The notes under the pieces were generated by a model. It was not told the DNA's origin and did no database searches. It was given only the letters and a program-made list of their open reading frames with translations. Below, one piece after another: positions 42,431-50,175 of a stretch of DNA of 64,000 nucleotides. The stretch lies in NCBI RefSeq assembly GCF_025506355.1, contig NZ_JANZYP010000010.1, forward strand, positions 101,878 through 165,877, given 5' to 3'. Numbering within the stretch: the first letter of the stretch is position 1; each line of letters opens with the position of its first letter. The stretch comes from Sphaerisporangium corydalis. Its GTDB lineage: Bacteria > Actinomycetota > Actinomycetes > Streptosporangiales > Streptosporangiaceae. Made by a program: the position numbers and the translations under genes.

Positions 42431-43387
42431 GTGAGCGAGTTCTCTCCAGATCACGACGGCATTTCCGTCCGGCGGCTGGTGCGCGAGTTCAGGTCGCGGA
42501 CCGGCCCGCCCTCGACAGCCGTCGACGACCTGTCCTTCGACGTCCGCCCAGGTGAGCTGGTCACCCTGCTGGGCCACAACGGCGCCGGCAAGACCACCAC
42601 GGCGCGCGTCCTCGTCACCCTCCTCGAACCGACCTCCGGGTCGGCGTGGGTCGCGGGCGCCGACGTCCGCACGCGGGCCCGTGAGGTCCGGCGGCGGTGC
42701 GGGTTCTCGTTCGGCGGCGACACCGGTCTGTACCCCCGGCTGTCGGCGGAGGAGAACCTGAGGTTCTTCGCCACTCTGCACCGTCTCGGCGGCGCCGCCA
42801 TGCGCCGGCGATGCGCGACCCTGCTGGACCAGGTCGGCCTGGCCGACCGGGCGGGGGACCGTGTCGAGTCCCTGTCACACGGCCTGCGTCAGCGGTTGCA
42901 CATCGCCCGCTCGCTGCTGCACGACCCGCCGGTGCTGGTCCTGGACGAGCCGTCATCGGGGATCGACCCCGTGGCGGCCCGCGACATCCGTGCCATGCTG
43001 CGCTCGTTGGCCGCGGATGGGCGGGCCGTGCTGCTGACCACGCATGACCTGGTCGAGGCCGAGCAGCTCAGCCACCGCGTCCTCGTGCTCCGTAAGGGAA
43101 GGCTGGTCGCCGAGGCGACACCGAGCAGGCTGCGGCAGCTCGCCGCGAACTCGCTCGGCACCCGGATCGAGGTGGAGTTCGACGCCCGCGTCGAGGCGGA
43201 GATCCTGCGCGACTGCCCGGGGCTCAAAGTGCACGAACCGATCGGTTCCGGGTGGAGCATCCTGGTGTCGGACGGGGCCCCGGCGACGTCCTGGCTGCTC
43301 ACGACGTTCGGCTCCTCCATCGTCCACCTGAACGTGTCGCCGCCGTCCCTCGAGGACGCCTACGTCGAACTGGTCGGGTCGGTGTGA
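42431..43387 (+). CDS. ABC transporter ATP-binding protein (DrrA-like)
   Basis: A 318-residue ABC ATPase of the drug/peptide exporter type. Walker A is LLGHNGAGKTTTARV, the signature region is SLSHGLRQRLHIARSLL (a variant of LSGGQ reading LSHGL), Walker B VLVLDEPSSGIDP, and the H-loop LLTTHDLVEAEQL. The C-terminal 90 residues are the extra domain seen in DrrA-like subunits. The start is GTG 42431, GGGGA seven bases upstream; TTG 42428 is in frame but less likely. Its stop overlaps the start region of the first permease gene. It would power export of the cluster product or give self-immunity. Confidence 0.9.
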   Translation: MSEFSPDHDGISVRRLVREFRSRTGPPSTAVDDLSFDVRPGELVTLLGHNGAGKTTTARVLVTLLEPTSGSAWVAGADVRTRAREVRRRCGFSFGGDTGLYPRLSAEENLRFFATLHRLGGAAMRRRCATLLDQVGLADRAGDRVESLSHGLRQRLHIARSLLHDPPVLVLDEPSSGIDPVAARDIRAMLRSLAADGRAVLLTTHDLVEAEQLSHRVLVLRKGRLVAEATPSRLRQLAANSLGTRIEVEFDARVEAEILRDCPGLKVHEPIGSGWSILVSDGAPATSWLLTTFGSSIVHLNVSPPSLEDAYVELVGSV

Positions 43388-43389
43388 CG

Positions 43390-44118
43390 ATGGCCATCGT
43401 ATGGGCGTCCATCCGGACACACCTGCGCCAGCAGGGACTCTCGCCGGTGGCGTGGCTGCTCTCGGGACTGTTCCCGATCGCCCTGGCCTACGTCGCGCGC
43501 CAGCTCGGCCGCGAGGCGGATCTGCGCCTCGTGGCGGGGGTGTCCGCCGCCGCGATGATCGACACCGCCGCGGCCCTCGTCGTCCTGACCGTGCTGTCCG
43601 AACGTCAGTGGGGCACTCTCAGGACGGTGGCCGGCACGACGCGGCGGCCGGAGCTGGTGCTGGTCGGCAGGCTGTGCGGGGTCCTGATCCAGACGCTTAC
43701 CGTCGTACCCGTGACGTACGCGTTCGTGTCGGTGGCCTGGGGCCTGGTGCCCGTACCGGCCCCGGCCGTCGCCGTGGCCGGGGCGCTGGTGCTCGCGGCG
43801 GGTGTGGTGATCGTCATGATGCCGCTCGTCGCGGTGCTGGTCCGGTTCCGCTACCACCCGGGAATGACGAACGGGATCCCGGCCGTCATCCTCGCGTTCA
43901 CCGGAGCGCTGGTCCCGCTGGCCCAGCTGCCTTCCCTGATGCGCGCGTGCGCGACGGTCCTGCCGTCCGCGTGGGCGATCGAGGCCGTCGGCTCCGGGCA
44001 GTGGCGGACGCTCGGCTACGGGGTCGCGGTCATGGCGGGCTGGGCGTTGCTCGGCGGCGTGCTTCTCGTGCTGGTGTTCAGACGGCTCCGGCTGCGGCCG
44101 GACGCGTTCGAGGTGTGA
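43390..44118 (+). CDS. ABC-2 type permease 1
   Basis: A 242-residue ABC-2 membrane protein with about six hydrophobic helices (for example GLFPIALAYVAR, LVLAAGVVIVMMPLVAVLV, VILAFTGALVPLAQLPSLM). It is the first of two non-identical permeases, so the exporter is probably a heterodimer with the upstream ATPase. The start is ATG 43390; GTG 43384, overlapping the ATPase TGA, is equally possible. Translation is coupled either way. It is in the cytoplasmic membrane. It ends six bases before the next gene. Confidence 0.85.
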   Translation: MAIVWASIRTHLRQQGLSPVAWLLSGLFPIALAYVARQLGREADLRLVAGVSAAAMIDTAAALVVLTVLSERQWGTLRTVAGTTRRPELVLVGRLCGVLIQTLTVVPVTYAFVSVAWGLVPVPAPAVAVAGALVLAAGVVIVMMPLVAVLVRFRYHPGMTNGIPAVILAFTGALVPLAQLPSLMRACATVLPSAWAIEAVGSGQWRTLGYGVAVMAGWALLGGVLLVLVFRRLRLRPDAFEV

Positions 44119-44124
44119 TCCGCC

Positions 44125-44886
44125 GTGGCTGACCGATGGCTCACCTACGCGTGGCTCTCCTACAAGGGTCTCTACACCTGGCTCAACCCCTGGGGTTATC
44201 TGTCATCACGTGTCGTGCGGCCGATCGCCGTCTGCCTGCTGTTCCTGCCGCTCGGCGGAAACGATGAGGCGGCCATGCTGCGGTTGCTCATCGGCAGCAC
44301 CCTGCTCGTCATGGCGACCGACGTCGTGTTCGGCGTGGCGCTGGCCGTGGGCAACGAACGTTCCTTCGGCACCCTGGGCACGGTCATCGCGAGCCCGGTC
44401 GGGTTGCCCGCGACCCTGGCCGCGCGGGCGTTCCCCCATGTCGTCGACTCCTTTCTCGGCTCGGTGACGACCGCCGTGATCGCCGCCGCCGTGTACGACA
44501 TCCCTCTCACCCCAGGCCAGATCGCGCGCGGCGTGCTGGCCCTGGTCGTGGTCGGCGTGAGTTCGACCGGGGTGGGGATCGCCGTCTCCTCCGTGGCGTT
44601 GCGGTTCCGCGACGTGTTCCTCGCGCCGAACATCGCGCGGGTCGTGCTGATCGCGCTGTCCGGGGCGCTGGTGAGCGCCGGCGATCTGCCGGAGTGGCTC
44701 GGCGTCGTCTCCGGCGCGCTGCCGATCCACCACGCGATCACCTACGTCCTCGGCGTGCCGGACGGACGAGCATTCGCCCTGGTCCTGGAACTGGCCGTGG
44801 GCGCGGCCTGGGCGACCGCCGGTTACGTCCTCGTCGGCTTGATGATCCGCTCGGGAAGGCGGGCCGCGACCGTGGACCTGACCTGA
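44125..44886 (+). CDS. ABC-2 type permease 2
   Basis: A 253-residue ABC-2 permease: six membrane segments including PIAVCLLFLPLGG, LLIGSTLLVMATDVVFGVAL, LALVVVGVSSTGVGIAVS and VVLIALSGALVSAG. The order of segments and the amphipathic N-terminus (WLTYAWLSYKGLYTWLNPWG) match transport permeases. It starts GTG 44125, six bases after its partner's stop. Together with the ATPase and first permease it forms the exporter of the peptide cluster. Confidence 0.85.
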   Translation: MADRWLTYAWLSYKGLYTWLNPWGYLSSRVVRPIAVCLLFLPLGGNDEAAMLRLLIGSTLLVMATDVVFGVALAVGNERSFGTLGTVIASPVGLPATLAARAFPHVVDSFLGSVTTAVIAAAVYDIPLTPGQIARGVLALVVVGVSSTGVGIAVSSVALRFRDVFLAPNIARVVLIALSGALVSAGDLPEWLGVVSGALPIHHAITYVLGVPDGRAFALVLELAVGAAWATAGYVLVGLMIRSGRRAATVDLT

Positions 44887-44936
44887 ACCCCGGCGGCGGG
44901 ACGACACGTACACGACCTAGGCGGAAGGAAGCCGGC

Positions 44937-45587
44937 ATGGACGAGACCACCCTCCCTCCAGCACTGCGAGAGGCCGTCACGGTCAAGACGGCGGGCGCCA
45001 CCGGAGTGGCGCGGCTCGCGATCGCGGGCCTGCTGGAGATCGTCGAGGACCGTACCGCCCTGCGTGCGGCGGCGGCGTTCCTGAGGGAGAGGCTGCCCGG
45101 CTATGCCCCGATCTGGCATATCGCCAATGCGGTCCACGGCGGCGAGCCGGGTCTCGCTCTTCGCCGGATCCGCGCAGAGCTTGACGAGGCGGTCGAAGCG
45201 AGCGTGGTGGCGGCCACGCGGTGGGTGGTCGAGCAGGGGGGAAGGGTGACGGCCGCCCCGAGCAGCTCGGTCGTCACCCAGGTCCTCGCCGATCCAGGTG
45301 TACGGGAACAGGGCTCCGGGGGTGACGCTCTGGTGGGTCTGGCCGGGGCGGACGCCATCGGCGCGACCGGGGTGCTGAACATCCTGGGCACCGCCGAACT
45401 GGCGCGGCGGCTGCCCACCCTGGTGGTCACCACCTCGCTGAAGCTCGTACCCGAAGCGGTCTTCGGCCGGCTCGGCGCGCCGGTCTTCGAGCGGATCCCT
45501 CTGGCGGCGTTCGCCGGTGTCGTCCTGGACGGCGAGATCGTCACCCCCGACGAGGCCGGCCGCCGCGCCGAGGCCCTCGGCGAATGA
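44937..45587 (+). CDS. eIF-2B/MtnA-like sugar-phosphate isomerase-fold protein
   Basis: A 216-residue protein related to the eIF-2B alpha/MtnA/ribose-1,5-bisphosphate isomerase family. The C-terminal half carries the family pattern GADAIGATGVLNILGTAELA followed by TLVVTTSLKLVPE and a VFERIPLAAFAGVVLDG end. The family active-site Asp in GAD is present; the catalytic Cys region of MtnA is not obvious. True members interconvert ribose or ribulose phosphates, so here it may supply or remodel a sugar phosphate on the modified nucleotide (inference). ATG 44937 has GGAAGGAA upstream; longer frames extend into the permease gene. It is three bases from the next gene. Family assignment is from pattern and moderately sure. 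Confidence 0.6.
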   Translation: MDETTLPPALREAVTVKTAGATGVARLAIAGLLEIVEDRTALRAAAAFLRERLPGYAPIWHIANAVHGGEPGLALRRIRAELDEAVEASVVAATRWVVEQGGRVTAAPSSSVVTQVLADPGVREQGSGGDALVGLAGADAIGATGVLNILGTAELARRLPTLVVTTSLKLVPEAVFGRLGAPVFERIPLAAFAGVVLDGEIVTPDEAGRRAEALGE

Positions 45588-45590
45588 CCC

Positions 45591-46835
45591 ATGAACACCC
45601 GCACCACCCCTCCCACACCCACCCACCCTTCGCCACCTCACCCTTCGCACCCTTCGCCACCTGACCCCTCGCCACCCGCCCAGGCTCCGCCATCGGCTCA
45701 CCCTTCGGCGCCCGCTCATCCTTTGGCACTGGCCAACGCTTCGACATCGGCTGACCCATGGGTACCGGCTCACCTGTCGAGGCTTGTCGAGAAGCGGGCC
45801 CTGTACGCGGTCGACACCTACTTCCGGGAAAGCCTTGAGGACCTGACCGCCACGGCCGCCCTGGTCTCCGCAGACTCGGTAGCCTCGGCGGACTCGGTCG
45901 AGCGGTTCTGCCGCGACCACGCGCTCCTGCTGCTGAAACCTGACGCGGTGGCCACCCGCCGGCTCGGCCAGGCACTGCGGTGGGTCACCACGCGGGGGTT
46001 CTCGATCGTGGGTGCCGCCACGGTGACGATGAACCGGCACGCCATTCGCGCTCTATGGCAGTACGGGTTGAATGCCGCGACCCGCGACCGCAGGGACGCC
46101 GCCGACCTCTACGTCACCGCGAGCGACTGCATGCTCGTCCTCCTGGCGCTTCCCGGACGGCCGGAGCCCGCGACGCTGGTCCTCAGCCGGCTGAAGGGCC
46201 CGGCGGATCCCGCCGACTGCGGCCCCGGCCAGTTGCGTCACGAGCTGGGTGCCGTCAACTATCAGCTCAACCTGGTGCACACCGCCGACGAACCGGCCGA
46301 CCTCGTACGAGAACTGGGAGTCCTCTGCGACCACGAGACACGGACGACCCTTTACCGGCGCGCGTTCACCCTCCGGGACGCCACATCGGACGCGCAGGGC
46401 ACAGCGGACACCGCATCGGCCGCGCACATCATGGCGGACGCCGCATCGGACGCGCACATCATGGCGGACGCCGCATCGGCCGCGCACGTCATGGCGGACG
46501 CCGCATCGGACGCGTACGCCATGGCGGAGCGGTTGGAGGCGGCGACCCCCGCCGCGGACCTGAGCCTCGACCGCACGCTTGAGCACCTCGCCGGCCTCGC
46601 CGCGACCGTACGCCGCACCGACCCTGACCGGCGCTCCCGTTCCCGCGAGCTGAGCGCCCTGATCACCCGGGTGCGGGAGGGGCGTTCCCGGGACTGGCGC
46701 CGGCTGCTGGCGCTGGCCGGCGAGGCCGGTGTCCCCGTGACCCGCTGGCAACGCGTGATCCTCGCCACCTACCTACTGGATCCGCACGTACCTGGAGCGG
46801 CCGGCCTCCTCCCGGACGCGTCCACAGGAACCTGA
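45591..46835 (+). CDS. NDP-kinase-like protein with extra C-terminal domain (copy 1)
   Basis: A 414-residue protein. The first 50 residues are a Pro/His/Ser-rich tract. Residues about 100-245 match nucleoside diphosphate kinase: ALLLLKPDAVATRRLGQAL (motif KPDA with the phosphate-binding Lys), VTMNRHAIRALW, LVLSRLKGPADPADCGPG, and the active-site NLVHTADEPADLVREL, where the histidine that becomes phosphorylated in NDK is kept. Residues 255-320 contain four 10-residue Ala-rich repeats, and the last 90 residues form a helical domain I do not recognise. Ordinary NDK is 140-150 residues, so this is a specialised relative. It probably handles a nucleotide or phosphoryl group in the cluster's chemistry (inference). 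The start lies three bases after the eIF-2B-like stop. Confidence 0.7.
   Translation: MNTRTTPPTPTHPSPPHPSHPSPPDPSPPAQAPPSAHPSAPAHPLALANASTSADPWVPAHLSRLVEKRALYAVDTYFRESLEDLTATAALVSADSVASADSVERFCRDHALLLLKPDAVATRRLGQALRWVTTRGFSIVGAATVTMNRHAIRALWQYGLNAATRDRRDAADLYVTASDCMLVLLALPGRPEPATLVLSRLKGPADPADCGPGQLRHELGAVNYQLNLVHTADEPADLVRELGVLCDHETRTTLYRRAFTLRDATSDAQGTADTASAAHIMADAASDAHIMADAASAAHVMADAASDAYAMAERLEAATPAADLSLDRTLEHLAGLAATVRRTDPDRRSRSRELSALITRVREGRSRDWRRLLALAGEAGVPVTRWQRVILATYLLDPHVPGAAGLLPDASTGT
46407..46526 (+). repeat. 30-bp tandem repeat inside the NDK-like gene
   Basis: Four 30-bp units (46407, 46437, 46467, 46497) encode variants of ADAASDAHIM. They preserve the frame and form a likely helical linker between the kinase-like and C-terminal domains. 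Confidence 0.9.
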
Positions 46836-46918
46836 CCAGCCCATGCCCGACGGCCGCCCCCACGCCACACCATTCGGCCAGGTCTCCGTGTCACGCGGAA
46901 ACTTCCCGCGCTCCCCTG

Positions 46919-48169
46919 TCACACCGTTCCTCCCGTGACGCTCGCGGGTCGCAAAGCCCGTGTGTCGGTGAGCCCGGCCCGGCACACCCATTCGGTCGCC
47001 AGGACCATGCGATCGCGCGTCCCGAGCGGAAAACCGGTCGTCCTCGCGGCGGCGACCACGTGGCCGAAATCGAACGGTGCGCCGAACAGCGCCGCCTCGA
47101 TCGCGCCGAACAGGGCGAGCAGGCCGTCCAGCCGTACGGCGTCCGACGTCCGACGGTGGCGGGTTGCGCGCTCGACGGCGCCGAGCACGGGCCGGAACCG
47201 CCGCTGAAAGTCGGCGAGCGCCACGAGCGGCTCAACCGGATCATGATCCTCCGCCCACCTCTCCTCAACCGAAACCCGCCCCACAACCTCAGCCAGCGCG
47301 GAGCGATCCGGGTCGGCCGACGCGGAGCTGGAAGAGTCGGTCGGTACGAAGCGGTCGAGGCCGATCGGCGCGGAGCCGTCCGGGCCCATCAGTGCGGAGT
47401 GGCCCGGGTCGAGCATGGCCTGAATGTCGGTGATGATCCTGGCGCGCATGCCAACACAGACGTGCGCGAGCGAGATCCCGTCACGCTGGTCGGTGGCGGG
47501 CGGCAGGAGGTCGAGGACGTCGACCTTCGGCGGCGCGGCGGCGAGCGCCTGGCCGGCCGCTTCCCACAGCGCCGTGGCGTCGTGGTCACCGAGGATGGCG
47601 GCGGACTCCCTGACGACCTCGGCCGGCCCGTCCGAGGTGTGCGCCAGGTTGTTGAGCAGATTGGCGGCGCCGAGCCGGGTCCGCAGGTGGTGCGGCGCGG
47701 CCCGGCGCGGGTCCGCCGGACCCTTGAGCCCCTTGAGCCTGGCCGCGGCGGAGACGCCGTCCGCCGCCTGCCCGAACAGACCGAGGACCACGGACGGGCC
47801 GCAGGTCATCAGGTCGGCGAAGACCTGGACGCGGACCGGATCGCGCGCGCCTATCTGGTACTTCCAGACCCGCTCGATGTGCGTTGCGTCGAGGTGCCTC
47901 AGACCGGCGTAGATCACCTGAAATCCATTACGGCCCAGCCATTCCAGCGCGGCCGGCACCCGCCCGGTCGTCACGCACAACGGAGGCAACAGCAGCAGCG
48001 CGGTCGACCGGAGCACCTCCCCGCCACCCCGTGCCATCCCCAGCCCCCGCCGAAAGTCCGGATCCCGCTCGTAGCGCGCGAGAGCGGCCGGGTCCACTCC
48101 GGTACCCGCCGGTTCGGAGAGGTTCGCGGCTGCGGAGAGATCGGTATCGGTCAGGTCTCTCGCTGCCAT
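46919..48169 (-). CDS. NDP-kinase-like protein, copy 2, lacking the KPDA lysine
   Basis: A 416-residue homologue of copy 1 in convergent orientation, 83 bases apart. The kinase-like domain keeps ARLKGLKGPADPRRAAP and the active-site NLAHTSDGPAEVVRES with its histidine. The N-terminal strand reads LLLLPPLCVTTGRV instead of KPDA, so the phosphate-binding lysine is lost. The C-terminal helical domain (RDRMVLATEWVCRAG end) resembles that of copy 1. It could be a regulatory or partner subunit of the first protein, or act on a different substrate. ATG 48169 has AGGAAGGG upstream. Poly-Ser and Asp-rich linker segments lie near residues 275-295. Confidence 0.65.
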   Translation of the reverse strand: MAARDLTDTDLSAAANLSEPAGTGVDPAALARYERDPDFRRGLGMARGGGEVLRSTALLLLPPLCVTTGRVPAALEWLGRNGFQVIYAGLRHLDATHIERVWKYQIGARDPVRVQVFADLMTCGPSVVLGLFGQAADGVSAAARLKGLKGPADPRRAAPHHLRTRLGAANLLNNLAHTSDGPAEVVRESAAILGDHDATALWEAAGQALAAAPPKVDVLDLLPPATDQRDGISLAHVCVGMRARIITDIQAMLDPGHSALMGPDGSAPIGLDRFVPTDSSSSASADPDRSALAEVVGRVSVEERWAEDHDPVEPLVALADFQRRFRPVLGAVERATRHRRTSDAVRLDGLLALFGAIEAALFGAPFDFGHVVAAARTTGFPLGTRDRMVLATEWVCRAGLTDTRALRPASVTGGTV

Positions 48170-48323
48170 CGGCCCTTCCTAGGTTCTCACCACCGACCGA
48201 CCGGCTCGATACGGTCTGCACGTATCGTGCCATAACGGTCCCAATGACAGTCAGGGATGGGATTTGGTGATTGTGCGTCGGATGATGAAGGTGGTTACGT
48301 GGGCTGTTTTGGTCGGGTGATAG

Positions 48324-48722
48324 ATGGGGGTGGCGTGGGTGGCGCATTACAGCAGGGTTCACAAGGTCGTGGTCGATGTGGTGGAGGCGGACCATGACCA
48401 GGAGGTGAGGTTCTGGGAGGCGGCGACCGGGATCACGCTCAGGCACAATGAGCGGTTCCCGGAGTACCACGGTGCCTTCCTGGCCAAGGAGGGGTTCGGC
48501 TTTCTCGTTCAACGGCTCGGGGACGGGCGGAGCGGGGTGCATCTCGACATCCACACCACCGACCTGGAGGCGGAGGTAGCGCGGCTGGAGGGCCTGGGCG
48601 CCACGCGGGTACGCCAGGTGAACACATGGTGGGTCATGCGGGACCCGGCGGGCCTGGCGTTCTGCGTCCTGCCCGCCGCCTCCGGCTCACTGGACGACAC
48701 CAACGCGCAGCGCTGGGATTAG
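48324..48722 (+). CDS. VOC-fold (glyoxalase-like) protein
   Basis: A 132-residue protein of the vicinal oxygen chelate superfamily (Glyoxalase_6-like): HKVVVDVVEADHDQEVRFWE at the N-terminus and MRDPAGLAFCVLP at the C-terminal strand, with HLDIHTTDLEAEVARLEGLG between. Members bind divalent metals or small ligands; substrates vary from methylglyoxal to antibiotics. It is monocistronic, divergent from the NDK-like copy 2. No signal peptide. Confidence 0.8.
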   Translation: MGVAWVAHYSRVHKVVVDVVEADHDQEVRFWEAATGITLRHNERFPEYHGAFLAKEGFGFLVQRLGDGRSGVHLDIHTTDLEAEVARLEGLGATRVRQVNTWWVMRDPAGLAFCVLPAASGSLDDTNAQRWD

Positions 48723-48723
48723 C

Positions 48724-48790
48724 GCGGCGTCCCCTGTCAGGTGGGGGAGGCGCGGCATCCCCTGTCAGGTGCGGCATCCCCTGTCAGGTG
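48724..48790. repeat. 20-bp triplicate repeat at the cvnD 3' end
   Basis: Three near-identical copies of GCGGCRTCCCCTGTCAGGTG at 48724, 48752 and 48771. The last contains the cvnD stop codon. Their function is unknown. Confidence 0.8.
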
Positions 48791-49422
48791 GGGGAGGCGT
48801 GGGAGTGGGATGGGGTGGGGGTTGGGGGGAGGGGGTCGTTGAAGGGGCCGCCTACGGCGTAGGTGACGAGGGTGGCGAGGACGTCTTTGACGGATTCACG
48901 GTTGCGGACGTCGCACAGGACGATGGGGGCGACGCCGTCGAGGCCGAGGGCGCGGCGGACCTTGACCGGGTCGTGGCGGCGGGCACCGTCGAAGCAGTTG
49001 ACCGCGACCACGAACGGCAGCCCCCGCTGCTCGAAGTAGTCGACGGCGGGGAAGCATTCCTGCAGCCGCCGGGTGTCGGCCAGGACGACGGCGCCCAGCG
49101 CGCCGACCGCCAGTTCGTCCCACATGAACCAGAAGCGGTCCTGACCTGGGGTGCCGAACAGGTAGAGCCACAGGCCCTCGCGGATGGTGATGCGGCCGAA
49201 GTCGAGGGCGACCGTCGTGGTGGTCTTCAGTTCCACGCCCGAGGTGTCGTCCACGCCGACGCCGCGTTCGCTCAGCAGTTCCTCGGTGTGCAGCGGCCGG
49301 ATCTCGCTGATCGTGCCGACCATGGTCGTCTTGCCGACCCCGAAGCCGCCGGCGATCAGGATCTTGAGGGCCATCGCCGGGGTGACCTCGGCCACTCCCG
49401 GCTCAGAGGCGGCGTAGTCCAT
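48784..49422 (-). CDS. cvnD: CvnD-type Ras-like GTPase
   Basis: A 212-residue GTP-binding protein of the conservon (cvn) type. P-loop AGGFGVGKTTMVGTI, switch region LKTTTTVALDFGRI, G3 LFGTPGQDRFW, and NCFDGARR near the G4 position (guanine-binding motif variant, Cys for Lys as often in this family). Conservon GTPases cycle on the membrane with the upstream proteins and influence morphology and antibiotic production. The start (ATG 49422) overlaps cvnC by 20 bases. The C-terminus is Pro/Thr-rich. Confidence 0.9.
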   Translation of the reverse strand: MDYAASEPGVAEVTPAMALKILIAGGFGVGKTTMVGTISEIRPLHTEELLSERGVGVDDTSGVELKTTTTVALDFGRITIREGLWLYLFGTPGQDRFWFMWDELAVGALGAVVLADTRRLQECFPAVDYFEQRGLPFVVAVNCFDGARRHDPVKVRRALGLDGVAPIVLCDVRNRESVKDVLATLVTYAVGGPFNDPLPPTPTPSHSHASPT

Positions 49423-49753
49423 GCAGCACTTCCCTGTAGATGCGTTCGTCGATCGCCTGCGCGGCGGGCTGGGGCCGGTCGATGGTCACGAGGCCCTCGC
49501 GTCGCAGGTCGCCGAGGATCACGCGGGTGATGTTGAGCGGCAGCTTCAGGTGCGCGGCGACGTCCGCCACCGGGGTGGGCCTGCGGCACACCGACAGCAC
49601 GGCGAGGTGCTCCGGGATCAGGTCCGACGGCGGGAAGGACGTGCTGACGGTCGTGACGATGGCCACCAGGTCGAAGCTCTCGCCCAGTGGGCGCGCACGG
49701 CCGCCGGTCAGGCCGAAGAGCCTGACCAGCGGCCCGGGATCCTCTCCCGTCAC
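49403..49753 (-). CDS. cvnC: CvnC-type DUF742 protein
   Basis: A 116-residue DUF742 protein, third in the conservon operon. VRLFGLTGGRARP precedes the winged-helix region HLAVLSVCRRPTPVADVAAH and LKLPLNITRVILGDLRREGLV, a typical DNA-binding-like fold of this family; the C-terminus ends LHGLRRL. It overlaps cvnB by four bases (ATGA) and cvnD by 20. It acts as an adaptor between histidine kinase and GTPase. Confidence 0.9.
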   Translation of the reverse strand: MTGEDPGPLVRLFGLTGGRARPLGESFDLVAIVTTVSTSFPPSDLIPEHLAVLSVCRRPTPVADVAAHLKLPLNITRVILGDLRREGLVTIDRPQPAAQAIDERIYREVLHGLRRL

Positions 49754-50175
49754 GACCTCACGCCGTTCCAGGCGGGCGCTGGAGCCGCCCCCCTCGGTTG
49801 TGCCGACAGGTGTTCGCCGACGCGTTTGACCATGAGCGCCATCTCGTAGGTGACCAGGCCGAGCTCGGCGTCCCCTGCGGCCAGTACGGCGAGGCGCGCG
49901 CCCTGGCCGGCGGCGGTGACGAACAGGAACCCGTCCTCCATCTCGATGATGGTCTGCCGTACGCCGCCGAGGCCGAAGTGCCGTCCCGCGCCCAGCGCGA
50001 GGCTGTGGCTGCCCGCGGAGATGGCGGACAGGTGTTCGGCGTCCTCCCGGGTCAGATCCCGGGAGCCGCCCATGGCCAGTCCGTCGGCGGACAGCACGAT
50101 GGCGTGCCGGACGCCGGGGATGCGCTGGGTCAGGTCGTCGAGCAGCCAGCTCAGTTCAGGTCTGGGGTCGGGCAT
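49750..50175 (-). CDS. cvnB: CvnB-type roadblock/LC7 protein
   Basis: A 141-residue roadblock/LC7 protein: WLLDDLTQRIPGVRHAIVLS, ADGLAMGGSR and the conserved FVTAAGQGARLAVLA. It probably serves as GTPase-activating or scaffolding partner of CvnD. ATG 50175 overlaps the cvnA 3' end by 20 bases. Confidence 0.9.
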   Translation of the reverse strand: MPDPRPELSWLLDDLTQRIPGVRHAIVLSADGLAMGGSRDLTREDAEHLSAISAGSHSLALGAGRHFGLGGVRQTIIEMEDGFLFVTAAGQGARLAVLAAGDAELGLVTYEMALMVKRVGEHLSAQPRGAAPAPAWNGVRS

